Source: Tersicoccus sp. Bi-70 (lineage in GTDB: Bacteria; Actinomycetota; Actinomycetes; Actinomycetales; Micrococcaceae). From it: a DNA stretch of 64,000 nt. Below, one piece after another: positions 53,364 through 62,209 of the stretch. Location: contig NZ_MIEU01000002.1 of NCBI RefSeq assembly GCF_001968825.1, forward strand, positions 62,001 through 126,000, written 5' to 3'. The position numbers were made by a program, and so were the translations under genes. The notes below the pieces were generated by a model. The model saw nothing but the letters and a program-made list of their open reading frames with translations. It was not told the origin of the DNA and did not search any database. The first letter of the stretch is position 1; each line of letters begins with the position of its first letter.

Positions 53364-54530
53364 TCAGCGGGCGCCGCCCACGGCGGCGAGGAACTCGTCG
53401 ATCTCGCGCTCGACCACGTCCCGCTCCACGAGAGCCTCCACCCACGCCGGGTCCAGCGCGGTCGTGCCGTACAACGCGCCGACGATGTTGCCGGCGATCG
53501 CCGCGGTCGAGTCGCTGTCCCCGTCGTGATTGGCGGCCCGCACGAGGGCGCGCCGCAGGTGGGTGGCGGGATCGTCGTCGGCGTCCACGAGCGCGCAGTA
53601 CACGGCGATGGCCAGCGCCTCCTCCGCGACCCAGCCGCCGCCGAACCGCTGCGCCAACCGAGGCGGGTCCAGGGCGGAGTCGGGGCCGTGGTCGGCGCGG
53701 TCCGCCTCGGCCTCCTCGACCGCCCGCCGCAGCGCCGCGAGGGTCTCGGCCGCGCCGTCGCCGGCCTCGGCCAGCGTCGCGACGGTCGCCGCCACCGCGT
53801 CCTCCAGGCTCGCGCCGCGGATGATGCGGGCGACGATGCCGGCCAGCGCGCCGGCCGCGGCGGCCGCGGTGGGGTGCCCGTGGGTCAGGGCGGACCCACG
53901 GGCGGCGAGGCGCACCATGTCCTCGACCGGCACGTGCGGAACGAGGCCGAAGGGAGCGGAACGCATCACCGTCCCGCAGCCCTTGGAATCCGGGTTGACC
54001 GGCCGCTCGACGGTGCCCATCCGGCCGCTGCCGAGACCGGAGAGGCACGCGTTGCCCGCGGCCCGGCGGTGCCGCATCGACGGGTCGGACTCCAGCCAGG
54101 TGGCCGGCGGCTGCGGGGCGTCGCCGGGCAGCAGCTCGCCCTGGGTGCGATACCAGCGCAGGTAGGCCAGCCACAGGCACGCCAGCTCGTCCGCGGCGGA
54201 ACCCTCGTTGGCCCACCGCAGCGCCTCGGCGAGGGCCTCGAGGGTGAACAGGGTCATCTGCGTGTCGTCGGAGATGACCGGGCGATCGAGACCGGCGGGA
54301 TCCGTCACGCCCGCCTCGCCCCAGCGGGCGACGATCGCGGACCAGGAGTCGAACTCGACGGCATAGCCGAGAGCGTCACCGAGGGCGCCGGCGAGGACGC
54401 TGCCGCGCACGCGGTCGGCGTGCTCGGGCCGACTGCCGGGGTCGTCCGGGCCGGTGGCGGGGCCGGTGGTGCTGGTGGTCTGGGACGTGGTGTGAAGATC
54501 CCCACCCGGGGACGGCATCGAAGCGGACAC
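53364..54530 (-). CDS. ADP-ribosylglycohydrolase family protein
   Basis: 388 residues. After a 35-residue disordered start the DraG/ARH fold carries GDALGYAVEF, the magnesium-site SDDTQM and the late DGDSDSTAAIAGNI. These remove ADP-ribose from proteins or nucleic acids. The GTG start lies six bases after TATCGT on the minus strand, so it is leaderless. No ADP-ribosyltransferase is nearby, so its target is unknown. Confidence 0.9.
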   Translation of the reverse strand: MSASMPSPGGDLHTTSQTTSTTGPATGPDDPGSRPEHADRVRGSVLAGALGDALGYAVEFDSWSAIVARWGEAGVTDPAGLDRPVISDDTQMTLFTLEALAEALRWANEGSAADELACLWLAYLRWYRTQGELLPGDAPQPPATWLESDPSMRHRRAAGNACLSGLGSGRMGTVERPVNPDSKGCGTVMRSAPFGLVPHVPVEDMVRLAARGSALTHGHPTAAAAAGALAGIVARIIRGASLEDAVAATVATLAEAGDGAAETLAALRRAVEEAEADRADHGPDSALDPPRLAQRFGGGWVAEEALAIAVYCALVDADDDPATHLRRALVRAANHDGDSDSTAAIAGNIVGALYGTTALDPAWVEALVERDVVEREIDEFLAAVGGAR

Positions 54531-54536
54531 ACGGAA

Positions 54537-54542
54537 ACGATA
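54537..54542 (-). promoter_or_regulatory. -10 element, leaderless promoter of glycohydrolase gene
   Basis: TATCGT on the minus strand, six bases, then GTG 54530. Confidence 0.6.
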
Positions 54543-54616
54543 GTCTCGACGGGCAATCGCGTGATCGCCGGCGCGACGACGCCGGTTCCGCGACCGACGA
54601 TGAAATCGAGGACTGC

Positions 54617-55867
54617 ATGGCTGCCGATCCTGGCCGCACCCCCCTGCCCGACGACCGCACCACCGCGGCGAACGCCGCGAGAACAGGCGCCGCGAGGACA
54701 GGCGCCGTGAGGACAGGCGCCGTGAGGACCGACGCCGCGGAGACGGGCGACGTGGCCGTGGACGATGCCGCGTCCGACGGCGGGCGACGCCCCGCGTCGT
54801 TCAGCGCGGCCGGCGTGGGCGATCTCGCCTCCCCGGTGCCCGTCGCCGCGACCAAGGAGGGCTTCGGCGTCGAGGACCTCGAGCGGAGCGCCGGGCCGTG
54901 GGCCCGCGCGGGCGCCGAGGCCATCGGCACCTTCCTGTTGATCTTCGGCGGCCTCGGTGCCGTGCTCGCCGGGCTGCTCGTGTCCACCGGCGGCGTCCCC
55001 GGTCCGGTGGCGATCGGCCTGGCCATGGTCGCGGGCGTCCTGGCCTTCGGGCACATCAGCGGGGGCCACTTCAACCCCGCACTGACCCTCGGGGCGGCCA
55101 TCGCCGGCCGCACCCGCTGGGTGCACACGCCGTTCTACCTGCTGGGCCAGCTGGTCGGCGGCTTTACCGCGGCGGGTCTGCTGTACCTGGTGCTGCACGG
55201 CCACCCGCAGCTCGGCGGCACGCTGCCGAACGTGTTCTCCGCCCTGTCCAACGGCTACGACAGCCACTCGCCGACGCAGTTCCCGCTCACCAGCGTGCTG
55301 CTCGTGGAGGCCATCGGCACCGCGCTCTTCGTGGCCGTCGTCCTCGGCGCCACCGCGCGCCGGGCGAACAATCTGCTGGCCGCGCTCGCCGCGGGCTTCG
55401 GGCTGGCCGTCGTCCTGGCCGTCACCGGCCCGATCTCCAACGGCGCGATCAACCCCATCCGCTCGACCGTCGCCGCGGTCTTCGCCGAGGGCTGGGCCGT
55501 GCAGCAGCTGTGGGTCTTCTGGGCCGCCCCGCTGCTCGGTGGCCTGCTCGCCGGGCTCGTCTTCCGCAGCTTCCTGCCGGTCGCCCCGCGGGGAGCCGTC
55601 GCGTCCGACGACGACGAGGTCACCGACGGCCCGGTCGACCGCGCCGCCGACCGCGCCGACCGGGCCGAGCCGGCGACGGTGACGGTGCGCCGCGACGCCC
55701 CGACCACCCCGGCCCCGGCCGCGTCGGGTGATCCGGACGCGTCGGGTGCGCACGCTCCGGCCGGGTCCGAGGGCCGGCACGCCGCCTCCACCACGGATGA
55801 TGCCTCGATTGCCGCGCCCGATCACGAGGTGCGCGACTTCTTCGACCGCCGGGACGAGGAGCGCTGA
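54617..55867 (+). CDS. MIP-family aquaporin with NPI second motif and long tails
   Basis: 416 residues, far longer than usual (about 230-280) because of Ala/Thr/Asp-rich ends. The core (about 93-335) has six helices. The first pore motif is normal (N153-P154-A155 in GGHFNPALTL). The second is N279-P280-I281 (NGAINPIRS) in place of NPA; the selectivity-filter Arg282 is kept. NPA changes alter the pore in some family members. ATG 54617 has GAGG about 8 bases before. Confidence 0.87.
   Translation: MAADPGRTPLPDDRTTAANAARTGAARTGAVRTGAVRTDAAETGDVAVDDAASDGGRRPASFSAAGVGDLASPVPVAATKEGFGVEDLERSAGPWARAGAEAIGTFLLIFGGLGAVLAGLLVSTGGVPGPVAIGLAMVAGVLAFGHISGGHFNPALTLGAAIAGRTRWVHTPFYLLGQLVGGFTAAGLLYLVLHGHPQLGGTLPNVFSALSNGYDSHSPTQFPLTSVLLVEAIGTALFVAVVLGATARRANNLLAALAAGFGLAVVLAVTGPISNGAINPIRSTVAAVFAEGWAVQQLWVFWAAPLLGGLLAGLVFRSFLPVAPRGAVASDDDEVTDGPVDRAADRADRAEPATVTVRRDAPTTPAPAASGDPDASGAHAPAGSEGRHAASTTDDASIAAPDHEVRDFFDRRDEER
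54679..54738 (+). repeat. 15-base tandem repeat at the aquaporin N-terminus
   Basis: Four units of GAGGACAGGCGCCGT and variants, two of them identical, encode the repeated Arg-Thr-Gly-Ala segment. Period is divisible by three. Confidence 0.75.
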
Positions 55868-55955
55868 CGCCGCTCGCCACCCGTCCGATGCCCCGCCGCG
55901 GCCCGCAGTTCCGGGGATCGCGGCGGGGCATCGTGGTTCTGTCGGTGGCCGGATC

Positions 55956-55961
55956 TAGCGT
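55956..55961 (+). promoter_or_regulatory. -10 element, leaderless promoter of sbcD
   Basis: TAGCGT, six bases (GGAAGC), then ATG 55968. Confidence 0.6.
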
Positions 55962-55967
55962 GGAAGC

Positions 55968-57203
55968 ATGAAGATCCTCCACACGTCGGACTGGCACCTG
56001 GGCCGGTCCTTCCACGGTGTCGGGATGCTGGCGGACCAGCGGCGCTTCATCGACCAGCTGGTCGAGACCGTGCAGCGCGAGGACGTCCGGGCAGTCCTCA
56101 TCAGCGGGGACGTGTACGACCGGGCGCTGCCCTCCGTCGAGGTCGTCCAGCTCTTCTCCGACGCCCTGGACCGGCTCACCGCCGCGGGGGCCGAGGTCGT
56201 GCTCTCCTCGGGCAATCACGACTCGCCGATCCGCCTCGGCTTCGCCGACCGGGTCCTGGCCCGTGGCGGGGTGCACGTGCGCACCGGGCTGCACGCCCTG
56301 ACGGACCCGGTGCGGCTGAGCGATCCCGACGGCACGGACGTCGCCGTCTACGCGGTGCCCTATCTGGAGCCCCGGCTCGTCGCGGAACGGCTGGGCGTCG
56401 AGCGTCCCGGGCACCCCGCCGTCATGACCGCCGCGCTGCGGATCGTCCGCAAGCACCTCGCCGGCCTCGAGCCCGCGGTCGGGGGCGAGTCCGGCCCGGA
56501 CGAGGCGACGTCGGAGGAGGACGGGGCGCTGTTCCCGGCTGCCACCACCTCCCGGGTTCGATCGATCCTGATGGCCCACGCCTTCGTCGCGGGCGCCGAG
56601 GAGTCCGACAGCGAGCGGGAGTTCGCCAGCGGCGGCCTGGGCCAGATCCCGATCCCGGTGTTCGACGGCTTCGACTACGTCGCCCTCGGTCACCTGCACG
56701 GCCGGCAGCGGCTCCGCGAGAACGTGCGCTACAGCGGCTCGCCCCTGCCCTATTCCTTCTCCGAGGCCCGGCAGGCCAAGGGCGGCTGGCTGCTCGACGT
56801 CGGCCCGGACGGCCTGCGCGGGGTGGATCCGGTGACGGTCGAGACCGCCCGCCCGCTCGCCATCCTCCGCGGCACCCTGGAGGACCTGCTGGTGGACCCC
56901 GCGCACGCGGGCGCCGAGGGCGCCTGGTGCCAGGTCACGCTCACGGACGCCGAGCGCCCCCGGATGGCGATGGACCGGCTGCGCGAACGCTTCCCGCACA
57001 CCCTCGTGCTGCAGTTCGACCCGCAGGGCGCCGCACCGCGCGAGCGCTCCACGTACAGCTCCCGGGTGGCCGGCGCTGCCGACGACCTCGAGGTCAGTGC
57101 CGGGTTCCTCGACCACGTGCGCTCCCGGCCGCCGTCGGAGGCCGAACGCGTGGCCCTGGCCGCGGCCCTGGACGCCACCTCGCTCGCGGAGGCGGCCCGA
57201 TGA
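55968..57203 (+). CDS. sbcD: Nuclease SbcCD subunit D (Mre11-like)
   Basis: 411 residues. Metallophosphoesterase motifs: HTSDWHLG (Asp8, His10), SGDVYDRALPS, SSGNHDS, and YVALGHLHGRQ. The last 130 residues form the capping domain. With SbcC it cuts hairpins and trims double-strand ends. Overlaps sbcC by four bases (ATGA). Confidence 0.95.
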   Translation: MKILHTSDWHLGRSFHGVGMLADQRRFIDQLVETVQREDVRAVLISGDVYDRALPSVEVVQLFSDALDRLTAAGAEVVLSSGNHDSPIRLGFADRVLARGGVHVRTGLHALTDPVRLSDPDGTDVAVYAVPYLEPRLVAERLGVERPGHPAVMTAALRIVRKHLAGLEPAVGGESGPDEATSEEDGALFPAATTSRVRSILMAHAFVAGAEESDSEREFASGGLGQIPIPVFDGFDYVALGHLHGRQRLRENVRYSGSPLPYSFSEARQAKGGWLLDVGPDGLRGVDPVTVETARPLAILRGTLEDLLVDPAHAGAEGAWCQVTLTDAERPRMAMDRLRERFPHTLVLQFDPQGAAPRERSTYSSRVAGAADDLEVSAGFLDHVRSRPPSEAERVALAAALDATSLAEAAR

Positions 57204-60200
57204 GGATCCACGCGCTCGACGTCGAGGCCTTCGGCCCGTTCGCGGCCGCCCAGCACATCGACATGGACGCCCTGTCCGAACAAGGCCTCTTCCTGCTCAA
57301 CGGGCCGACCGGCGCCGGCAAGACCAGCGTGCTCGACGCCATCTGCTTCGCCCTCTACGGGTCGGTGCCCGGCGAACGGCAGAACGCGCGCAACCTGCGC
57401 AGTGACCACGCCGCCCCCGACGCCGCCCCGACCGTCGCCCTCGACTTCACCGCCGGTGGCCGGCGCCTCCGGGTCACCCGATCGCCCGCCTGGGAGCGAC
57501 CCGCCCGGCGGGGAGCGGCCCGGATGGTGCCCGAGAACGCGAAGGTCAGCCTCGAGGCCCACGAGGACGGCGTCTGGACCGCCCGCAGCACCCGCGCCGA
57601 CGAGGTGGGCGCCGAGATCCTCGACACCATCGGCATGTCGAAGGACCAGTTCACCCGGGTCGTCATGCTCCCGCAGGGCGAGTTCGCCCGTTTCCTGCAG
57701 GCCCGTCCGTCCGAGCGCGAGGACCTGCTGGAGAAGCTGTTCGGCACGGACCGCTACGGCCGTCTCGAACAGCGTCTCGTGCAGGACGCGGCCGACGCCG
57801 AGGCGCGCGTGGGCGAGGACGAGACCCGGCTCGACCTGCTCGTCCGGCAGGGCTGGGACCTGTGGACGGACCTGCCGCTGCCGCTGCCGACGGGTGCCGC
57901 CGGCCGTGAGAGCGATCCGCAGGCCGACCTCGACGACGAGGATCCCGACGAGACGAGCGTGCGCACGGAGCCGTCGGGTGACGCGCAGTCGGCCGGCGCG
58001 CAGGTGAACGACGACCGGACGGCTGACGACCGGACGCTGACCGATCTGCGCGACGCGGTCCACGCCTCCCGCGCCACCGCGGGCGATGCCCTCGTCCACC
58101 GCCGGCGCGAACTCGCCGACGCGGAACGTGCCGGTGCGGAGGCGACCGAACGCTTCGACCGGCACCGCCGGCTCGCCGACGCGCGACGGGACCGTGCCGC
58201 GGTGGAGGCCGAGAGGGACGCCGCCGCAGAGCGCCGGGCCCGGCTCGACGCCCATCACCGCGCCACCGCCGTCAGCGGGCAGCTCACCGCGCTCGACCGC
58301 GCCCAGCGCCAGCTGGTCGCCGCCGGGCGGGCCGAGGCCGAGGCCGCCCGGACCGCGCGCGCGTCCGACGACGTCCCGGCGGTGGGGGAGGACCGCATCG
58401 AGACGCCCGACCTGCTGGACCGCGTCGAGGCCGCGCTGACGGCCGCACGCTCCGACGCCGCGGTCCTCGAGGCCCGGCTGCCGCTGGAGGAGGATCTGGT
58501 CGCCGTCCAGGCCACCGGCCGCACCCTCGCCGCGGACGCGGACCGGCTGCGCGCGGAGGCCGCCGAGCAGGAGCGCGCCGCCGTCGGCGCCGAGGCGCGG
58601 CTCGCGGACCTCTCCACGCGGCTCGAGGCCACGCGCGCGCTCGCCGTGCAGCACGAGGCGCGCACCGCCGCCGTCGACCGGGCCGCCGCCGTGCTGGATG
58701 CGGCCACCCGTCTGGCCGCCGAGCGTGGCGCGGGCGAGGTCGCGGAACGGGACGCCCTCACGGCGCGGTCGGCGGCGCAGGACGCCCGGCAGGCGTGGCT
58801 GGAGATCGTCGAACGCCGCCTCGACCACGCCGCCGCCGAGCTGGCGGGCCGGCTCGCCGACGGGGAGCAGTGCCCGGTGTGCGGATCGCTCGACCATCCG
58901 GAGCCGGCCGGCTCGGAGGACGCCGACGTGCCCACCGAGGCGGACCAGCAGGCCGCCCGGGACCGATTCGACGCGGCGGAAGCTGCCGCCGGGCGGGCGC
59001 AGACGGCGGCCGCCGCCCATGCTCGCCGCATCGCCGGGCTCGAGGCGGTGGCCGACGGAGCCGACGTCGCGGCGGCGACCGGCATCCACCAGGCGGCGCG
59101 CGCCGCCGCCGTGGAGGCCACCGCCGCGCGGGACGCGGCGGAGCGGCAGGACGCCGAGCTCGCGCGGGTGCGCTCCCAGGGGGAGGCAGCCCGCCGGGCC
59201 GCGCACAGCGCCCGGGAGCAGGTCGGTGCCGTCACGGCGCGACTGGAGGAGGCGTGGGCCCGCACCGAGCACCTCGACGCCCAGGTGGCGACGGCACGTG
59301 CCGGGTATCCGACGCTGGCCGACCGGCTGGTCGACCTGACCGCCCGCTGCGACCGCCTTGCCCGATGGCGCGACGCCCTGGCCGCACAGTGCACGGCCGA
59401 CGAGGCCCGTGCCGACGCGGTCACCGCCCTCGAGGAGGCACTCCACCAGCACGGCCTGCCCACCGAGGACGCGGCACGCTCCGCCCTCCTCACCGACGCC
59501 GACGCCGAGGCGCTCCGGACGGCTATCGCCGCCCACCAGCGGCGCTCCGACCGGGCCGACGAGGCCTTCGGCAGCGCCCCCGTCATCGCGGCCCTCACCG
59601 AGGAGGCCGACGGGATCGTTCCGCCGTCACCGGAGGAGCTGGCCGGGACGCAGGCCGGCATCGCCGCCGCCCGCGACGCCGTCGCCGACGCCGAGGTGCG
59701 CCACCGGCTCCTGGATCGTGGCCACGAGCGGCTGTCGGTGCTCGTGGGCCAGGAGGCCGATCTGCTCGCTGCCGTCGGACCGGCCCGGGACCGGGCGCGC
59801 ATGCTGCGGTCCCTGGCGGACACCACGCGGGGGCTCGGGGAGAACGCCTACCGGATGACCCTGACGTCCTACGTCCTCGCGGCGCGGCTCGAACAGGTGG
59901 CCGCCGCGGCGAGCGAGCGGCTGCTGACCATGAGCAGCGGGCGCTACACGCTCGACCACAGCGACGCGCGGGTCAAGGGCAACGCCAAGTCCGGGCTGTC
60001 GCTGGTCGTGCAGGACGGCTGGACCGGCATCAGCCGGGAGACCAGCACCCTCTCGGGCGGGGAGGCGTTCATGGCATCGCTGGCCCTGGCGCTCGGCCTG
60101 GCCGACGTCGTCCAGCAGGAGGCCGGCGGTCTGGAGATCGACACCCTGTTCGTCGACGAGGGCTTCGGCTCCCTCGACGAGGCTTCCCTGGACGACGTGA

Positions 60201-60367
60201 TGGAGGCGCTCGAGGGTCTGCGGGACCGCGGCCGGGTGATCGGCGTGGTCAGTCACGTCGCCGATCTCAAGCACCGCATCCCCGTCCAGCTCGACGTGGT
60301 CAAGCAGCGCAACGGCTCCCGCGTGGCCGTCCGGGTCGCGGCCCGGAGCGAGGACGCGGTCGCCTGA
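57200..60367 (+). CDS. sbcC: Nuclease SbcCD subunit C (Rad50-like)
   Basis: 1055 residues. Walker A GPTGAGKT is at 35-42, zinc hook C558-P-V-C561 in the coiled coil, signature LSGGEAFM from 951, and Walker B LFVDEGF (Asp986, Glu987). Between is an Ala/Arg-rich coiled coil with an acidic insertion at about 230-270 (DDEDPDETS). Start ATG 57200 overlaps sbcD. Forms the ATP-driven clamp of SbcCD. Confidence 0.95.
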   Translation: MRIHALDVEAFGPFAAAQHIDMDALSEQGLFLLNGPTGAGKTSVLDAICFALYGSVPGERQNARNLRSDHAAPDAAPTVALDFTAGGRRLRVTRSPAWERPARRGAARMVPENAKVSLEAHEDGVWTARSTRADEVGAEILDTIGMSKDQFTRVVMLPQGEFARFLQARPSEREDLLEKLFGTDRYGRLEQRLVQDAADAEARVGEDETRLDLLVRQGWDLWTDLPLPLPTGAAGRESDPQADLDDEDPDETSVRTEPSGDAQSAGAQVNDDRTADDRTLTDLRDAVHASRATAGDALVHRRRELADAERAGAEATERFDRHRRLADARRDRAAVEAERDAAAERRARLDAHHRATAVSGQLTALDRAQRQLVAAGRAEAEAARTARASDDVPAVGEDRIETPDLLDRVEAALTAARSDAAVLEARLPLEEDLVAVQATGRTLAADADRLRAEAAEQERAAVGAEARLADLSTRLEATRALAVQHEARTAAVDRAAAVLDAATRLAAERGAGEVAERDALTARSAAQDARQAWLEIVERRLDHAAAELAGRLADGEQCPVCGSLDHPEPAGSEDADVPTEADQQAARDRFDAAEAAAGRAQTAAAAHARRIAGLEAVADGADVAAATGIHQAARAAAVEATAARDAAERQDAELARVRSQGEAARRAAHSAREQVGAVTARLEEAWARTEHLDAQVATARAGYPTLADRLVDLTARCDRLARWRDALAAQCTADEARADAVTALEEALHQHGLPTEDAARSALLTDADAEALRTAIAAHQRRSDRADEAFGSAPVIAALTEEADGIVPPSPEELAGTQAGIAAARDAVADAEVRHRLLDRGHERLSVLVGQEADLLAAVGPARDRARMLRSLADTTRGLGENAYRMTLTSYVLAARLEQVAAAASERLLTMSSGRYTLDHSDARVKGNAKSGLSLVVQDGWTGISRETSTLSGGEAFMASLALALGLADVVQQEAGGLEIDTLFVDEGFGSLDEASLDDVMEALEGLRDRGRVIGVVSHVADLKHRIPVQLDVVKQRNGSRVAVRVAARSEDAVA

Positions 60368-60465
60368 CGACGGCGCGGCTCCCGCCGGACCTGGGGTGGG
60401 GTCACCTGAATCGGCGCTGGATACCGGCGGCGCGGCTCCGTCACGGCCGCAGCGGCACCGGCGGG

Positions 60466-61218
60466 TCAGGCCAGGTGGGCCTCGATGCGGCCCGCGGCCT
60501 CGACCAGGCGGCGGCCGATCTGCGCGGTGTCGTCCCGCTCGCCGAGATAGAGCACCGCGAGGGCGGCCGGGGCCTGGCCGATGCGGTGGATCGGCGCCGC
60601 GATCGCCCCGACGTCGGGGATCACCTCGTCGTGGCTGACGGCGTAGCCCAGCTCCCGGGCGCGCAGGGCCTCGGGCCGGTACGGGGAGGTCGCATCGACC
60701 GTGTGCCACTGCTCCTCGCTGATGGCCGACTGGATCGCGATGCCCGGCGCGCCCACCGAGAAGGAGTGCCGGGTGCCGGGACGGATCGTGGCGCTGCGCG
60801 CGTTCGGCTCCACCGTCACCAGGGTCACGCAGTCGGCGTGATCCCACACGGCGACGAAGGCCGTCAGCCCGAGATCCGAGGAGAGCTCGGTGAGCACGGG
60901 CAGGCTCGCCGACTGCAGCGACCGCGCCACCGAGCGGGCCAGCGTCGCCAGTCCCGGGCCCGACATCAGCTTGCCGGCACCGTCCCGCACGACGAGCGAG
61001 TGCTCCTCCAGGGTGCGCAGGATCCGGTACGCGACGGACCGGTGGACGCCGAGCGCGGCGGACACCTCGGCGATGGACATCGGGGCGTCGGCGTCCGCGA
61101 GGATCTCGAGCATCGTGATGCCGCGCGAGAGCGTCTGGGCGTGCGAACCGCCGGCCGTCGACCGGCCCCCGGGTGGCGGTCCGGTGGTCGCTTCGTCCTC
61201 GTGCACGGGTGACGTCAT
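60466..61218 (-). CDS. IclR-family transcriptional regulator
   Basis: 250 residues. Winged helix (about 28-85: LSRGITMLEILADADAPMSIAEVSAAL...HRSVAYRILRTL) and IclR effector domain with a GAPGIAIQSA stretch. Differs from the Pca-type regulator at 47758. Start ATG 61218 follows GAGAGG. Its targets could be the adjacent phosphoribosyltransferase or the MHS symporter, but no operator shared with it was found. Confidence 0.87.
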   Translation of the reverse strand: MTSPVHEDEATTGPPPGGRSTAGGSHAQTLSRGITMLEILADADAPMSIAEVSAALGVHRSVAYRILRTLEEHSLVVRDGAGKLMSGPGLATLARSVARSLQSASLPVLTELSSDLGLTAFVAVWDHADCVTLVTVEPNARSATIRPGTRHSFSVGAPGIAIQSAISEEQWHTVDATSPYRPEALRARELGYAVSHDEVIPDVGAIAAPIHRIGQAPAALAVLYLGERDDTAQIGRRLVEAAGRIEAHLA

Positions 61219-61282
61219 CCGCTGCCTCTCCTCGTCGCGGTCCTGGTGGCGCTCGACGTGTTCGACTATAGAACGCGGCGCC

Positions 61283-61981
61283 TCACCCGCCGTCCCCGCG
61301 ACCAGCGGCGAGCGCGGCGAGGACCTCCTCGTCGGTGCACTGCGGGAAGGCCCGGTAGTAGGCGCCGACCGCGTGGAAGTCGGGCGGGACGTGCAGGCAC
61401 AGCACCGCGTCGGCCACGGTCCGCAGCCGGCGGACGGCGGAGGGGGAGCCGACGGGAGCGGCGACGACGACGCGCGACGCCCCGGCCGTCCGAGCCGCGT
61501 CGATCGCGGCGAGCATGGTGGCACCCGTCGCGATGCCGTCGTCGCACAGCACCACGGGTCGGCCCGCGACCGGCCGGACGGGCGCGAGGAAGAGGTCCTC
61601 CTGCCGGGCGAGCGCGACGCCCTCGCGGGCCACGATCTCCTCCAGCCGCCTCCCGGTGACACCGGTGCCGAGCATCCGGTCGACCAGTTCCGGGTCGGTC
61701 GAGCGGGATCGGTGCCCGGCGCACGAGGCGAGCGCGCCGAAGGCGACCTCGGTGTGCCCCGGGACCCCGAGTTTGCGGCTCGCCACCGCATCGGCCGGCC
61801 GCCCCAGGTCCGCCGCCGCCGCGACCGCGACGGGGACCCCGCCCCGGCACAGCCCGAGCAGGACGCCGTCGGGCTCGATCCCCGCCGGTTCCGCCGCCTC
61901 CACCAGCGCGGCGGCGAGGCGGTGGCCGGCGTCGGCCCGATCGGCCAGCTCGAATCCGGGCCGCCGGCGGAACGCCTCCAC
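61283..61981 (-). CDS. Phosphoribosyltransferase domain protein
   Basis: 232 residues. A type I PRTase fold with PRPP loop VVLCDDGIATGATM, and GLCRGGVPVA plus SRKLGVPGHTEVAFGA in the first half. Matches stand-alone PRTases of unknown base preference. The GTG start follows GATACT by six bases on the minus strand. Not obviously linked to purine or pyrimidine genes here. Confidence 0.87.
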   Translation of the reverse strand: MEAFRRRPGFELADRADAGHRLAAALVEAAEPAGIEPDGVLLGLCRGGVPVAVAAAADLGRPADAVASRKLGVPGHTEVAFGALASCAGHRSRSTDPELVDRMLGTGVTGRRLEEIVAREGVALARQEDLFLAPVRPVAGRPVVLCDDGIATGATMLAAIDAARTAGASRVVVAAPVGSPSAVRRLRTVADAVLCLHVPPDFHAVGAYYRAFPQCTDEEVLAALAAGRGDGG

Positions 61982-61987
61982 GGCACC

Positions 61988-61993
61988 AGTATC
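61988..61993 (-). promoter_or_regulatory. -10-like element before phosphoribosyltransferase start
   Basis: GATACT on the minus strand, six bases, then GTG 61981. Deviates at the first base from TANNNT. Confidence 0.4.
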
Positions 61994-62110
61994 CGCTCCC
62001 GTCCGGCGGGGGGCGGGCGAGCGGGTGCGCGTCCCAGGTCGTGATCCGACACGACATCCGAGACGTTCAGTGTGGTCCGCGTCACGTTCGATGCGGTACG
62101 CTGGGCGGAC

Positions 62111-62128
62111 TGACTGACCGTTCAGTCA
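62111..62128. promoter_or_regulatory. TetR-like palindrome upstream of MHS transporter
   Basis: TGACTGA-CCGT-TCAGTCA, a perfect 7-base-arm palindrome, 82 bases before the MHS start; TACGCT a few bases upstream could be its -10. This architecture is typical for TetR-family repressors. No tetR gene lies in the window to the left or right, so the regulator would be elsewhere. Confidence 0.5.
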
Positions 62129-62209
62129 CTATCTCGCAGCATTCACCACGCACCACAGGGACGCCGTGGCATCACCGTCGATGCCGTGGCCGGGCACATC
62201 GGAGCAGTC

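Noticed and set aside
56750-59536. Long minus-strand frame opposite sbcC
   Set aside because: Shadow of the Ala/Arg-rich coiled coil; no motif, no start signal.
60368-60465. Repeated GGCGCGGCTCC words between sbcC and the IclR gene as a terminator
   Set aside because: The two words are direct, not inverted, and do not form a convincing stem, so no feature was called.
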